Of a stretch of DNA of 64,000 nt, positions 33,092 to 42,414 are shown piece after piece. Numbering within the stretch: the first letter of the stretch is position 1; each line of letters begins with the position of its first letter. Location: contig NZ_JAAGLY010000002.1 of assembly GCF_010548375.1 (NCBI RefSeq), positions 62,001-126,000 on the forward strand, in the 5' to 3' direction. The notes beneath the pieces were generated by a model. That model saw only the letters and a program-made list of their open reading frames with translations. It had not been told where the DNA came from and searched no databases. This stretch comes from Streptomyces sp. SID13726. Lineage in GTDB: Bacteria; Actinomycetota; Actinomycetes; Streptomycetales; Streptomycetaceae. Both the position numbers and the translations under genes were made by a program.

Positions 33092-34549
33092 TCAGCTCTC
33101 CACGACGGGGATGGCGAGGTACTTGTACTCCAGGAACTCGTCGATGCCGACACGTCCGCCCTCACGGCCGAGACCGGACTGCTTGACCCCTCCGAACGGC
33201 GCGGCCGGGTTGGAGACCAGACCGGTGTTGATGCCGACCATGCCGGTCTCCAGCCGCTCCCCCACGCGTAGGGCACGGTCGAGGTCGCGGGTGAACAGAT
33301 AGCCCACCAGGCCCCATTCGGTGTCGTTGGCGGCGCCGACGACCTCCTCCTCGGTGTCGAAGGTGAGGACGGCGGCGACCGGCCCGAAGATCTCCGCCTG
33401 CATCAGCCGCGACTCCGGGCGGACCCCCGTGATCACGGTCGGCGGGTAGAAGTGCCCCGGCCCGTCCGGGACTTCACCCCCGGTGAGCACCTTCGCCCCG
33501 CGCGTCACGGCGTCCCGGACCAGCCCGTCGGCCTTGGCGCGTCCAGCCTCGTCGATCAACGGGCCCACCTGGCTGGCGGGTTCGGTGCCGGGGCCGACGG
33601 TCAGGGCCGACATCCGCTCGGCGAGCCGGGTGGCGAACGCGTCGGCGACCGAGCGGTGGACGAAGAAGCGGTTCGCGGCGGTGCACGCCTCGCCCATGTT
33701 CCGCATCTTCGCGACCATCGCGCCGTCGACCGCCCGGTCGAGGTCGGCGTCCTCGAACACGATGAACGGGGCGTTCCCGCCCAGCTCCATCGACGTCCGT
33801 ACGACGGTGTCGGCGCACTGGGCGAGCAGCAGCCGTCCGACCTGCGTGGAGCCGGTGAACGACAGCTTGCGCACCCGCCCGCCGCGCAGCAGGGGCTCGA
33901 TCACCCCGGCCGCGTCCGTGGTGGTCACCACGTTGAGGACACCGTCCGGAAGACCCGCCTCCTTGAGGACGCCGGCGAGCGCGAGGCTGGAGAGCGGGGT
34001 CTGCGGGGCGGGTTTGAGGACCATGGTGCAGCCCGCCGCGACCGCGGGACCGATCTTGCGGGTGCCCATGGCCAGGGGGAAGTTCCACGGGGTGATCAGC
34101 AGACAGGGGCCGACCGGCTGGCGCATGACCAGTACGCGGTTGGCTCCGTCGGGGGTGCGGGTCAGGCCGCCGTCGATGCGTACGGCCTCCTCGGAGAACC
34201 AGCGGAAGAACTCGGCCGCGTAGGCGACCTCGCCGCGCGCCTCCGCCAGGGGTTTGCCCATCTCCAGGGTCATCAGGAGAGCGAGGTCCTCGCGCCGGTC
34301 CAGGAGGATGTCGTAGGCACGGCGCAGGATCTCGCTGCGTTCCCTGGGTGCGGTGGCGGCCCAGGCCCGCTGCGCCGACACGGCCGCGTCCAGGGCGCGC
34401 CGGCCGTCGGCGGGCGAGGCGTCGGCGACCTCGCACAGGCGTTTCCCGGTCGCGGGGTCGTCCACGGGGAAGCGGGCGCCGTCGGTGGCGTCCTGCCAAC
34501 CGCCCGCGATGTGGAGCTGCTTGGGGACGGTGTCGATCACGTCGGTCAT
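33092..34549 (-). CDS. gabD: NAD(P)-dependent succinate-semialdehyde dehydrogenase
   Basis: Aldehyde dehydrogenase of 485 residues that oxidises succinate semialdehyde to succinate, the second step of GABA breakdown. The cofactor and catalytic motifs are TPWNFPLAMGTRKIGPAVAAG, SMELGGNAPFIVFEDAD (general-base Glu) and NMGEACTAANRFFVH (nucleophile Cys). The C-terminal end SGLGREGGRVGIDEFLEYKY is characteristic of GabD. The ATG at 34549 gives a normal length. It begins 14 bases after the stop of the gabT gene upstream, so the two form an operon feeding GABA into the TCA cycle. Confidence 0.93.
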   Translation of the reverse strand: MTDVIDTVPKQLHIAGGWQDATDGARFPVDDPATGKRLCEVADASPADGRRALDAAVSAQRAWAATAPRERSEILRRAYDILLDRREDLALLMTLEMGKPLAEARGEVAYAAEFFRWFSEEAVRIDGGLTRTPDGANRVLVMRQPVGPCLLITPWNFPLAMGTRKIGPAVAAGCTMVLKPAPQTPLSSLALAGVLKEAGLPDGVLNVVTTTDAAGVIEPLLRGGRVRKLSFTGSTQVGRLLLAQCADTVVRTSMELGGNAPFIVFEDADLDRAVDGAMVAKMRNMGEACTAANRFFVHRSVADAFATRLAERMSALTVGPGTEPASQVGPLIDEAGRAKADGLVRDAVTRGAKVLTGGEVPDGPGHFYPPTVITGVRPESRLMQAEIFGPVAAVLTFDTEEEVVGAANDTEWGLVGYLFTRDLDRALRVGERLETGMVGINTGLVSNPAAPFGGVKQSGLGREGGRVGIDEFLEYKYLAIPVVES

Positions 34550-34563
34550 GTGTGGGTCACCTC

Positions 34564-35820
34564 TCATCGGGCCGTGGCCGCGGCGACCGCCGCCGACCAC
34601 GCACGCAGTCCTTCGTCGATGGACGCCGCGTCGACGATCAGCGGCGGGATCATGCGCACGACGTTCCCCCAGGGACCGCAGGGAAGCAGGAGCAGCCCCT
34701 CCTCGACGGAGGTCCGCAGCACCTTCGACGCCGTCCCGGCGTCCGGCTCCCCGGCCTCGGTGACGAACTCGCTCGCCAGCATCAGTCCGAGGCCCCGGAC
34801 GTCCCCGATGCCAGGCGTCTTGGCGGCGACTTCCTCCAGGCCCGCCCGCAGCCGGGCGCCCATGGCGGCCGCGTTGGCGACCAGCCCCTCCTCCTCGACG
34901 ACGTCGAGCGTGGCGAGGGCGGCGGCACAGGCGACGGCATTGCCGCCGTAGGTGCCGCCCTGCGAACCGGGCCGCGCCCTGTGCATCAGCTCGGCGGGGG
35001 CCGCGATGCCGGACAGCGGGAAGCCGCTGGCCAGGCCCTTGGCGGTGATGAGGATGTCGGGGCGGACGTCGAAGTGCTCGTGGCCCCAGAAGCGTCCGGT
35101 ACGGCCGACTCCGGTCTGGATCTCGTCGAGGACCAGCAGGATGCCGTGCCGATCGGCGCGCTCGCGAAGTCCTTGCAGGAAGGCGGAGTTGGCGGGGACG
35201 TAACCGCCCTCGCCGAGGACCGGTTCGACGAAGACCGCGGCGGTGTCGTCGGGGTCGGAGACGGTCTGGAGCAGCTGGTCGAACTCGCGCAGCGCGAAGC
35301 GGGTCGCCGTCTCCTCGTCCCAGCCGTAGTGGAAGGCGTGCGGGAAGGGCGTGATGACGACGCCGCCCATCAGAGGCCCGAAGCCGGTGCGGACCTTGGT
35401 GCCCGAGGTGGTCATCGACGCGGCGGCGACGGTACGGCCGTGGAAGCCGCCGTGACACACGACGACGTTGGGACGGCCCGTGGCCTGACGGGCGAGCCGC
35501 AGTGCCGCCTCGACGGCCTCGCTGCCGGAGTTGACGAAGAAGAGGCTGTCCAGGCCCGCCGGCAGCACGTCACCGAGCCGCTCGATCAGGCGTTGCAGCG
35601 GGCGGTGCATGACCGTCGTGTACTGGCCGTGGATCAGGGTGGCCACCTGTTCCTGGGCGGCGGCCACGACTTTGGGGTGGCAGTGTCCGGTGCTGGTGAC
35701 GCCGATTCCCGCGGTGAAGTCCAGATAGCGGCGGCCGTCGGCGCCGAACAGATGGACTCCCTCGCCGCGTTCGGCGACGACGGGGGTGGCCTGGCGCAGA
35801 TGTTCGGACAGTTGGGTCAT
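34564..35820 (-). CDS. gabT: 4-Aminobutyrate aminotransferase
   Basis: Class III PLP aminotransferase of 418 residues that converts GABA and 2-oxoglutarate to succinate semialdehyde and glutamate. Typical motifs are FFVNSGSEAVEAALRLAR (phosphate-binding turn), VVCHGGFHGRT and the conserved LDEIQTGVGRTGRFWGHE. The PLP Lys is in LITAKGLASGFPLSGI. The ATG at 35820 (MTQLSEHLRQ) follows a GGGAGAG site. It is the first gene of a gabT-gabD pair. Related ornithine-type transaminases share these motifs, but the linked gabD supports the GABA assignment. Confidence 0.9.
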   Translation of the reverse strand: MTQLSEHLRQATPVVAERGEGVHLFGADGRRYLDFTAGIGVTSTGHCHPKVVAAAQEQVATLIHGQYTTVMHRPLQRLIERLGDVLPAGLDSLFFVNSGSEAVEAALRLARQATGRPNVVVCHGGFHGRTVAAASMTTSGTKVRTGFGPLMGGVVITPFPHAFHYGWDEETATRFALREFDQLLQTVSDPDDTAAVFVEPVLGEGGYVPANSAFLQGLRERADRHGILLVLDEIQTGVGRTGRFWGHEHFDVRPDILITAKGLASGFPLSGIAAPAELMHRARPGSQGGTYGGNAVACAAALATLDVVEEEGLVANAAAMGARLRAGLEEVAAKTPGIGDVRGLGLMLASEFVTEAGEPDAGTASKVLRTSVEEGLLLLPCGPWGNVVRMIPPLIVDAASIDEGLRAWSAAVAAATAR

Positions 35821-35898
35821 ACGGCGGCTCTCCCACGGCAGGTGAAGGTGCGGGGTACACCTGTCACCCTGTGGCCACGGGGACGCCAGGGTCAACGG

Positions 35899-35933
35899 GG
35901 CCTGGGCACCGGCGCGACACCGGTGCCCAGGCC
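35899..35933 (-). terminator. Strong terminator hairpin after the aldo/keto reductase gene
   Basis: Perfect 14-base arms, GGCCTGGGCACCGG and CCGGTGCCCAGGCC, flank a 7-base loop. It lies 32 bases beyond the stop of the leftward aldo/keto reductase gene and upstream of gabT, separating the two transcription units. Confidence 0.85.
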
Positions 35934-35964
35934 GTTCGACCTCACGCGCTCGCGTGCGCGCAGG

Positions 35965-36960
<996 letters not shown>

Positions 36961-37110
36961 CGCGACTCCAGAGGGGTTGGCACGGTTTACCTCGGGAACC
37001 ACGGTCGCCTGAGAGCCGGGGTCCGAGATCCTGTGTCCACTCTTTCGCGACCTGGGGGCATTGGTCCAACAGAAGAATCCGATGGAATTCAGCGGATAGG
37101 CTTCTCAATC

Positions 37111-37998
37111 ATGGAACTGCGCCATCTCCAGCATTTCGTGGCGGTCGCCGAGGACCAGCACTTCACCCGGGCCGCCGAGCGGCTGCTGGTGTCCCAGTCG
37201 GGCCTGTCCGCGTCCATCCGGGCGCTGGAGCGGGAGCTCCAGACCCCGCTGTTCGTGCGGACCACCCGCCGGGTGACGCTGACCCCGGCCGGGCGGGCGC
37301 TGCTCGGGGAGGCCGAGCGGATCCTCGCCCAGGTGCGCTCGGCGCACGAGGCGGTGGCCGCGGTGCAGGGGGTGCTGCGCGGGATGCTGGCGATCGGCTC
37401 CGAGCAGTGCATCGCCGGGCTGCACGTGGCGGGGCTGCTGGCCGCGTTCCGGCGGCGCCACCCGGACGTGGAGATCTGTCTGCGCCAGGCGGGGTCGGCC
37501 GCGCTCGCGGAGGAGGTGGCGGCCGGACGGCTCGATCTGGCCTTCGCCGTGCGGGCCGCGCAGGAGGACACCGACCAGCTGCGAGTCGTACCGCTGTCGA
37601 GCGAGCCGATGACCGTGCTGTGCCATCCGAGCCACCGGCTCGCCGCCGCCGGTGCGGCCGTGACGCCGGAGGACCTGGGCGGTGAGGTCTTCGTCGACTT
37701 CCATCCCGACTGGGGTCCGCGCCACACCACCGACGCCGCCTTCGCCGCCGCGGGCCTGCGCCGGAACGTCGCGCTGGAGGTCAACGACGTGCACAGCCTC
37801 CTCGACCTGGTGGACGAGAACCTGGGCGTGGCCGTCGTGCCCCGGCACTTCCGGCACAAGCGGGAGGCGCTGACCGCGCTGCCCGTCAAGGGCGCCGGGG
37901 AGTCGGTGTACGAGACGGTCGCGCTGCTGCCGCCCGCGCAGGCCACGAGCCCGGCGGCCCGGGCGCTGATGGCTCTTCTGGAGAGTGAGGGGGCATAG
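37111..37998 (+). CDS. LysR family transcriptional regulator
   Basis: A 295-residue LysR-type regulator. The N-terminal winged helix-turn-helix (MELRHLQHFVAVAEDQHFTR, then AAERLLVSQSGLSASIRALE) is followed by the periplasmic-binding-protein-like effector domain (FRRRHPDVEICLRQAGSAAL, later NLGVAVVPRHF). It is divergent from the YghZ-like aldo/keto reductase, the usual LysR target arrangement, and control of that gene is likely. A loose dyad (TCCG ... CGGA at 37078-37096) lies between them. The effector is unknown. Confidence 0.93.
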   Translation: MELRHLQHFVAVAEDQHFTRAAERLLVSQSGLSASIRALERELQTPLFVRTTRRVTLTPAGRALLGEAERILAQVRSAHEAVAAVQGVLRGMLAIGSEQCIAGLHVAGLLAAFRRRHPDVEICLRQAGSAALAEEVAAGRLDLAFAVRAAQEDTDQLRVVPLSSEPMTVLCHPSHRLAAAGAAVTPEDLGGEVFVDFHPDWGPRHTTDAAFAAAGLRRNVALEVNDVHSLLDLVDENLGVAVVPRHFRHKREALTALPVKGAGESVYETVALLPPAQATSPAARALMALLESEGA

Positions 37999-38026
37999 CG
38001 GGCCGGAATGCGCGAGGGTGGACCCC

Positions 38027-38536
38027 ATGCATGCAAAGGACATCCTCATCGACGCGTACACCCGCATCCAGGAAGAAGTCCACACCGCCGTCGAGGGCCT
38101 GACCCTCGACGACCTCCACCATCGCCCCGGCCCCGACGCCAACTCCGTCGCCTGGCTGATCTGGCATCTCACCCGCGTCCAGGACGACCACGTGGCCGGC
38201 GGCTTCGGCCTCGACCAGGTCTGGCTCACCCAGGACTGGGAGAAGCGCTTCGGCCTCGGCCTCGCACCGCACGACATCGGGTACGGCCACACCTCGGCGC
38301 AGGTCGCCGAGGTGCGGGTCGACTCCGCGGACCTGCTCACCGGCTACTACGACGCCGTGCAGGCCCAGACCCTCGAAGCCCTGCGCGGGCTGGCGGCCGA
38401 GGACCTGGAACGGGTCGTGGACACGAACTGGGATCCGCCGGTGACGCTGGGCGTCCGGCTGGTGAGCGTCCTGTCCGACTGCTGGGAGCACGTCGGGCAG
38501 GCCGCCTATCTGCGGGGGCTGCTTCAGAGCGCGTAA
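38027..38536 (+). CDS. DinB/DUF664 family protein (mycothiol-transferase-like)
   Basis: A 169-residue four-helix-bundle protein of the DinB superfamily, DUF664 branch. Signature parts are [40 protein letters not shown] (metal-ligand His region) and [20 protein letters not shown], with another His. Actinobacterial members are metal-dependent enzymes thought to use mycothiol for S-transfer and detoxification; the substrate is unknown. The ATG at 38027 is favoured, with a GTG nine bases upstream as an option. The 3' end overlaps the convergent adenosine deaminase gene. Confidence 0.87.
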   Translation: MHAKDILIDAYTRIQEEVHTAVEGLTLDDLHHRPGPDANSVAWLIWHLTRVQDDHVAGGFGLDQVWLTQDWEKRFGLGLAPHDIGYGHTSAQVAEVRVDSADLLTGYYDAVQAQTLEALRGLAAEDLERVVDTNWDPPVTLGVRLVSVLSDCWEHVGQAAYLRGLLQSA

Positions 38537-39597
38537 CCGGGCAGAACGACGTCCTCGATGAGGGCCTTGCGCTCGTCGAACGGGATGAAGGCGCTCTTCA
38601 CCGCGTTCACCGTGACCGTGCGCAGGTCCTCGACGGTCCAGCCCGCCTCCTCGACCAGCAGGGACATCTCCCGGGTCATCGTCGTCCCCGACACCAGCCG
38701 GTTGTCGGTGTTGAGGGTGACCCGGAAGCCGAGGTCCTTCAGCGCCGTGATGGGGTGCTCGGCGATCGAGGTGGCCGCGCCGGTCTGGAGGTTGGAGGTC
38801 GGGCACATCTCCAGGGCGATACGGCGGTCCCGGACCCAGCCCGCGAGCCGGCCCAGCTTGCCCGCCGCGAGGTCGGGGATGTCCTCGGTGATCCGCACAC
38901 CGTGCCCGAGGCGCTGGGCTCCGCAGACCTGGACGGCCTGGTGGATGCTGGGCAGGCCGTGCGCCTCACCGGCGTGGATGGTGAAGGGCACGTTCTCGCG
39001 CCGCAGGTGCTCGAAGGCGGCCAGGTGGTCGGCGGCCGGGAAGCCGTCCTCGGCACCGGCGATGTCGAAGCCGACGACACCGGCGTCCCGGAAGGCGACG
39101 GCCAGGTCGGCGGCCTCGCGCACCCGGTCGAACATCCGCATCCCGCACAGCAGGGTCCCGACCCGCACCGGAGTACCCGCGGCGGCGGCCTTCGCCATAC
39201 CGGCGGCCAGGCCCTCCTGGACGGTCTCGACGACCTCGGCCATGGTCAGCTCGCCGTTGGTGTTCAGCTCGGGGGCGTAGCGGACCTCGCCGTAGACGAC
39301 CCCGTCGGCGGCCAGGTCGAGGACGTACTCCTCGGCCGTGCGCAGCAGGCCCTCGCGGGTCTGCATGACGGCGAGGGTGTGCTCGAAGGTGGCTATGTAG
39401 CGCACCAGGTCACCGGAGTTGGCGGCCTCGAAGTACCAGGCTGCCAGTTCGTCCGGGTCGGTGGTGGGCAGGGTGTGCCCGACCTCGGCGGCCAGTTCCA
39501 CGACGGTCGAGGGGCGCAGGCCGCCGTCGAGGTGGTCGTGCAGGACGGCCTTGGGGAGGCGGCGGATCACATCGGCGTCTACGCGCGTAGCGGTCAT
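38524..39597 (-). CDS. add: Adenosine deaminase
   Basis: Zinc enzyme of 357 residues that converts adenosine to inosine in purine salvage. The metal and catalytic motifs are [13 protein letters not shown] (HxH), [13 protein letters not shown] (His and catalytic Glu), QRLGHGVRI (His) and [14 protein letters not shown] (Asp ligand). [10 protein letters not shown] is also characteristic. The order and spacing match bacterial adenosine deaminases rather than AMP or adenine deaminases. A VOC gene lies upstream in the same direction, with the deaminase beginning about 36 bases after its stop. Confidence 0.95.
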   Translation of the reverse strand: MTATRVDADVIRRLPKAVLHDHLDGGLRPSTVVELAAEVGHTLPTTDPDELAAWYFEAANSGDLVRYIATFEHTLAVMQTREGLLRTAEEYVLDLAADGVVYGEVRYAPELNTNGELTMAEVVETVQEGLAAGMAKAAAAGTPVRVGTLLCGMRMFDRVREAADLAVAFRDAGVVGFDIAGAEDGFPAADHLAAFEHLRRENVPFTIHAGEAHGLPSIHQAVQVCGAQRLGHGVRITEDIPDLAAGKLGRLAGWVRDRRIALEMCPTSNLQTGAATSIAEHPITALKDLGFRVTLNTDNRLVSGTTMTREMSLLVEEAGWTVEDLRTVTVNAVKSAFIPFDERKALIEDVVLPGYAL

Positions 39598-39632
39598 GGC
39601 GGGGTCTTTCCTCGAACAGGGGGGCGGGAGGG

Positions 39633-40025
39633 TCAGGCGGCGGGCTGGAGCAGGTCCCAGCGGTTTCCGTACAGGTCCTGGAAGACGGCGACCGAGCCGT
39701 AGGGCTCGTGGCGGGGCCCCTCCAGGAAGGTCACTCCGGCGGCGAGCATGCGGGCGTGGTCGCGGGCGAAGTCGTCGGTGTGCAGGAAGAAGCCGACGCG
39801 CCCGCCGGTCTGGTCCCCGACCCGGCCCCGCTGGGCCTCGTCCTTGGCGCGGGCGAGCAGCAGGTCGGTGCCGCCCTCGCGCTCGTCGGGCCGTACGACG
39901 ACCCAGCGGGAGCCGTCGGGCCGCGGGGTGTCCTCGACGAGCGTGAAGCCGAGGGCCTCGGTGTAGAAGCGGATCGCCTCGTCGTAGTCGTCGACGACGA
40001 GGGTGACCAGGGCGATGCGTCTCAT
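39633..40025 (-). CDS. VOC family protein, single glyoxalase-like domain
   Basis: A 130-residue VOC protein. Characteristic blocks are [62 protein letters not shown] and the C-terminal [17 protein letters not shown] with a metal-ligand Glu-like position. The family includes glyoxalases, dioxygenases and resistance proteins, and nothing here chooses between them. The start is the ATG at 40025. It is upstream of and co-directional with adenosine deaminase. Confidence 0.87.
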   Translation of the reverse strand: MRRIALVTLVVDDYDEAIRFYTEALGFTLVEDTPRPDGSRWVVVRPDEREGGTDLLLARAKDEAQRGRVGDQTGGRVGFFLHTDDFARDHARMLAAGVTFLEGPRHEPYGSVAVFQDLYGNRWDLLQPAA

Positions 40026-40327
40026 CGAAACCTTCCGGGACGTGCGGTTGACGGGAGAGGTTATACGTAAAACGTCGTGGACGCCAGTCCGCTCCGGAGG
40101 CCGCTCACGAGGCGGGTGCGACAGGCCGGTGATCACCGGCGAGGCCGCGGAAATTCGGTGGAACGGCGCCGCCCCGTGCGATTACCTTGCTGCCGAACCG
40201 AGTTCCCCAGGTGAGGACGTGCCGTTGTACACCGTGTGAGACCCCCCGAGAGCTGATCGGTCGCGCGTCGCGCTTGTGCGCCGCGCTGCTTCTTGCTGCG
40301 GACTTCTCACCGAAACGGTGTCCTTCT
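40026..40327. other. Intergenic region between VOC and DUF1062 genes
   Basis: A 302-base divergent gap. It contains an A/T-richer patch near 40060-40075 (TATACGTAAAACGT), which is unusual for this genome and may mark a promoter. I saw no RNA gene, and the open frames through it show no codon bias. Confidence 0.4.
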
Positions 40328-40876
40328 GTGCTCAATGTCTGGGTGGTCATGCCCACCTGCCTGCCGCTCGTCCTCCGCCGTTGCCACACCTGCGCGTCGG
40401 ACCGCTTCCGCGCGAACGGCAAGTTCCGTGTCAACGCGCACCACAAGCTCATCGACGCCTGGCTGCTCGTGCTCTGCACCGGCTGCGGGGAGACGGCGAA
40501 GCTCACGGTCCTGGAGCGGACGAACGTACGCTCCGTACGGCCGGAGCTGCTGGACCGGATGCACGACAACGACCCTGCCCTGGCAGCGGAGTTGCTCCAG
40601 GATCCGCTCCTGCGGCGCCGCAATCGCGTCGCCCTCGACTGGACGGACGCCTGGCGCCTCGACACCAGCGGTTCGGATCACTCCTCGCCCGATCCGATCG
40701 ACATCGCGGTCCGCTTCGCGGCCCGGATTCCGGTCCGGCCGGTACGGCTGATCGCCGAGGGTCTGGGTCTCTCCCGGGCCGAGGTCGAGCGTCTGGTCGC
40801 GGAGGGGAACGTCGTCTCGGCGGTCCGGCTGGGCGGCCGGCTGTCGGGGGACTTCACCTTCACGCTGAAGCGTTGA
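40328..40876 (+). CDS. DUF1062 domain protein
   Basis: A 182-residue protein of the DUF1062 family. It begins VLNVWVVMPTCLPLVLRRC and carries two CxxC pairs (RRCHTCAS and LCTGCGET), which probably bind zinc. The region between has RFRANGKFRVNAHHKLIDAW. The C-terminal part (RLIAEGLGLSRAEVERLVAEG) resembles the RNA-binding S4-like turn. The function of the family is not established. I chose the GTG at 40328; an in-frame ATG at 40349 is possible. A strong terminator follows. Confidence 0.83.
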   Translation: MLNVWVVMPTCLPLVLRRCHTCASDRFRANGKFRVNAHHKLIDAWLLVLCTGCGETAKLTVLERTNVRSVRPELLDRMHDNDPALAAELLQDPLLRRRNRVALDWTDAWRLDTSGSDHSSPDPIDIAVRFAARIPVRPVRLIAEGLGLSRAEVERLVAEGNVVSAVRLGGRLSGDFTFTLKR

Positions 40877-40923
40877 GGGGCTGATGCGTTGAGGGCGTGA
40901 CGGGCTGAACCGCTGAGGGGCTT

Positions 40924-40967
40924 CGGTGCCTCGGTCCGGGGTCTTAGGGCCCAGGACCGAGGCACCG
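40924..40967 (+). terminator. Terminator hairpin after DUF1062 gene
   Basis: Perfect 14-base arms CGGTGCCTCGGTCC and GGACCGAGGCACCG flank a 16-base loop. It lies 48 bases after the DUF1062 stop and before the PPOX gene, so it likely ends that transcript. Confidence 0.8.
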
Positions 40968-40995
40968 GCCCCGGATGCCCGGTAGCGTCCCGCCC

Positions 40996-41451
40996 ATGAC
41001 GATCACCGAGAGCCGCACCCTCGAACAGCGCAAGCGTGACGTACTGGCCCGGCTGGAGCGGGAGACGGACATCTGGGTGGCCTCGGCGGACGGCGACGGG
41101 ATGCCGTGTCTCGTCGCGCTGTGGTTCGTCTGGGACGGGGAGTCCGTCTGGGTGTCCACGCGGATCACCAATCCCACGGGCCGCAATCTGCGCGACGGCG
41201 CCCGGACCCGGCTGGCGTTCGGCGACACCCAGGACGTCGTGCTGATCGACGGGGAGGTGCGGACGTACGGCGGCCAGGACGTGCCGGCCGCGGCGATCGA
41301 GGCCTTCCGGGCCAAGACGGGCTGGGATCCGCGCGAGGACAGCGCGGCCTACGCCTTCTTCCAGGTGCGCCCGCGCACGGTGCAGGCGCTGCACGGGGTG
41401 CACGAGATGCGCGGGCGGTACGTCATGGAGGACGGCGTGTGGGCCGTATGA
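40996..41451 (+). CDS. Pyridoxamine 5'-phosphate oxidase family (split-barrel) protein
   Basis: A 151-residue flavin- or F420-binding split-barrel protein. Typical segments are VLARLERETDIWVASADGDGM, VALWFVWDGESVWVSTRIT and NLRDGARTRLAFGDTQDVVLI. The C-terminal RPRTVQALHGVHEMRGRYVM completes the barrel. True PNP oxidases are longer, so a general F420- or FMN-dependent reductase is more likely. The ATG at 40996 is used. It is convergent with an aldo/keto reductase gene four bases away. Confidence 0.85.
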   Translation: MTITESRTLEQRKRDVLARLERETDIWVASADGDGMPCLVALWFVWDGESVWVSTRITNPTGRNLRDGARTRLAFGDTQDVVLIDGEVRTYGGQDVPAAAIEAFRAKTGWDPREDSAAYAFFQVRPRTVQALHGVHEMRGRYVMEDGVWAV

Positions 41452-41455
41452 CCGC

Positions 41456-42361
41456 TCAACCCGCCTTGTGATGCAGTGAGTCGAGCGTGTGCAGTTCCTC
41501 GTCGGTGAGCCGGAGCGCGCCCGCCGCGATGTTCTCGGCGAGGTGGTCGGGGTTGCCGGTGCCGGGGATGGCGAGGACGTGCGGGCCCTGGGCGAGGGTC
41601 CAGGCGAGGCGGATCTGGGCCGGGCTCGCTCCGTGGGCCCGCGCGACGGCCAGGACCTTCTCGTCGTGGTCGGCGGTGGCGCCCTGCGATCCGGCCTCCC
41701 CCGCGATGGCGAAGAACGGCACGAAGGCGATGCCCTGTTCGCCGCAGATCCGCAGCACCTCGTCGGTGGCGGGGTTGCCGGAGCCCAGCCCGAACCGGTT
41801 CTGCACGGACACCACCGGCGCGACCGCCTGGGCCTCGGCGAGGTGGCGGGGCTCGACGTCGGAGATGCCGAGGTGCCGGATCAGGCCCTTGTCGCGCAGA
41901 TCGGCGAGGGCCCCGAAGTGCTCGGTGATCGAGTCCTGGCGCATCCGGCGCAGGTACACCAGGTCGAGGTGGTCGCGCCCCAACTGCCGCAGGTTCTCCT
42001 CGACATGACCGCGCAGGTCCTCGGGGCGGGCCGAGGTCCCCCACTCCCCCGCGTAGTCCCGGAAGGGCCCGACTTTGGCGGCGACGAGGAGGCCGTCGGG
42101 GTACGGGGACAGCGCGCTGTTGATGATCTCGTTGGCGGAGCGCAGCGAGGAGAAGTAGAAGGCGGCGGTGTCGATGTGGTCGACGCCGAGCTCGATCGCC
42201 CTGCGCAGCACGGCGATCGAGCGCCCGCGGTCGCTCGGGGTGCCGTGGTGGAAGGCCGCGCTGCCCGTCAGCCGCATCGCGCCGAAGCCGATGCGGTTGA
42301 CGGTGAGATCGCCGAGTGTCCAGGTGCCTGCCGCGTCCGCGGTGATCGTTTCGGAGGTCAT
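41456..42361 (-). CDS. Aldo/keto reductase
   Basis: A 301-residue NADPH-dependent aldo/keto reductase. Catalytic Asp and Tyr are in DHIDTAAFYFSSLRSANEI, the Lys in GLLVAAKVGPFRDY and the His-type strand in LDLVYLRRMRQDS. The usual His is not obvious there, and LVYLRRM takes the place of the common LxxxH. The cofactor-binding end is VLAIPGTGNPDHLAEN. The subgroup resembles general pyridoxal/oxidoreductase-type AKRs. The ATG at 42361 is favoured over one six codons upstream. It lies 53 bases downstream of the QuiC-like gene in the same direction and could be its last operon member. Confidence 0.88.
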   Translation of the reverse strand: MTSETITADAAGTWTLGDLTVNRIGFGAMRLTGSAAFHHGTPSDRGRSIAVLRRAIELGVDHIDTAAFYFSSLRSANEIINSALSPYPDGLLVAAKVGPFRDYAGEWGTSARPEDLRGHVEENLRQLGRDHLDLVYLRRMRQDSITEHFGALADLRDKGLIRHLGISDVEPRHLAEAQAVAPVVSVQNRFGLGSGNPATDEVLRICGEQGIAFVPFFAIAGEAGSQGATADHDEKVLAVARAHGASPAQIRLAWTLAQGPHVLAIPGTGNPDHLAENIAAGALRLTDEELHTLDSLHHKAG

Positions 42362-42414
42362 CGGCGGATGATGACACATCCACGGACCCGCCGACTCCGG
42401 CCTTCTCCGAACTC

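Noticed and set aside
33092..35458. A 788-codon fusion of GabD with an upstream frame
   Set aside because: The upstream part is the out-of-frame reading of gabT. GabD has its own ATG at 34549.
37072..37104. A LysR operator formed by GAAG-TCCG and CGGA-CTTC
   Set aside because: The arms have different internal spacing and no clear T-N11-A core, so it is too weak to annotate as a site.
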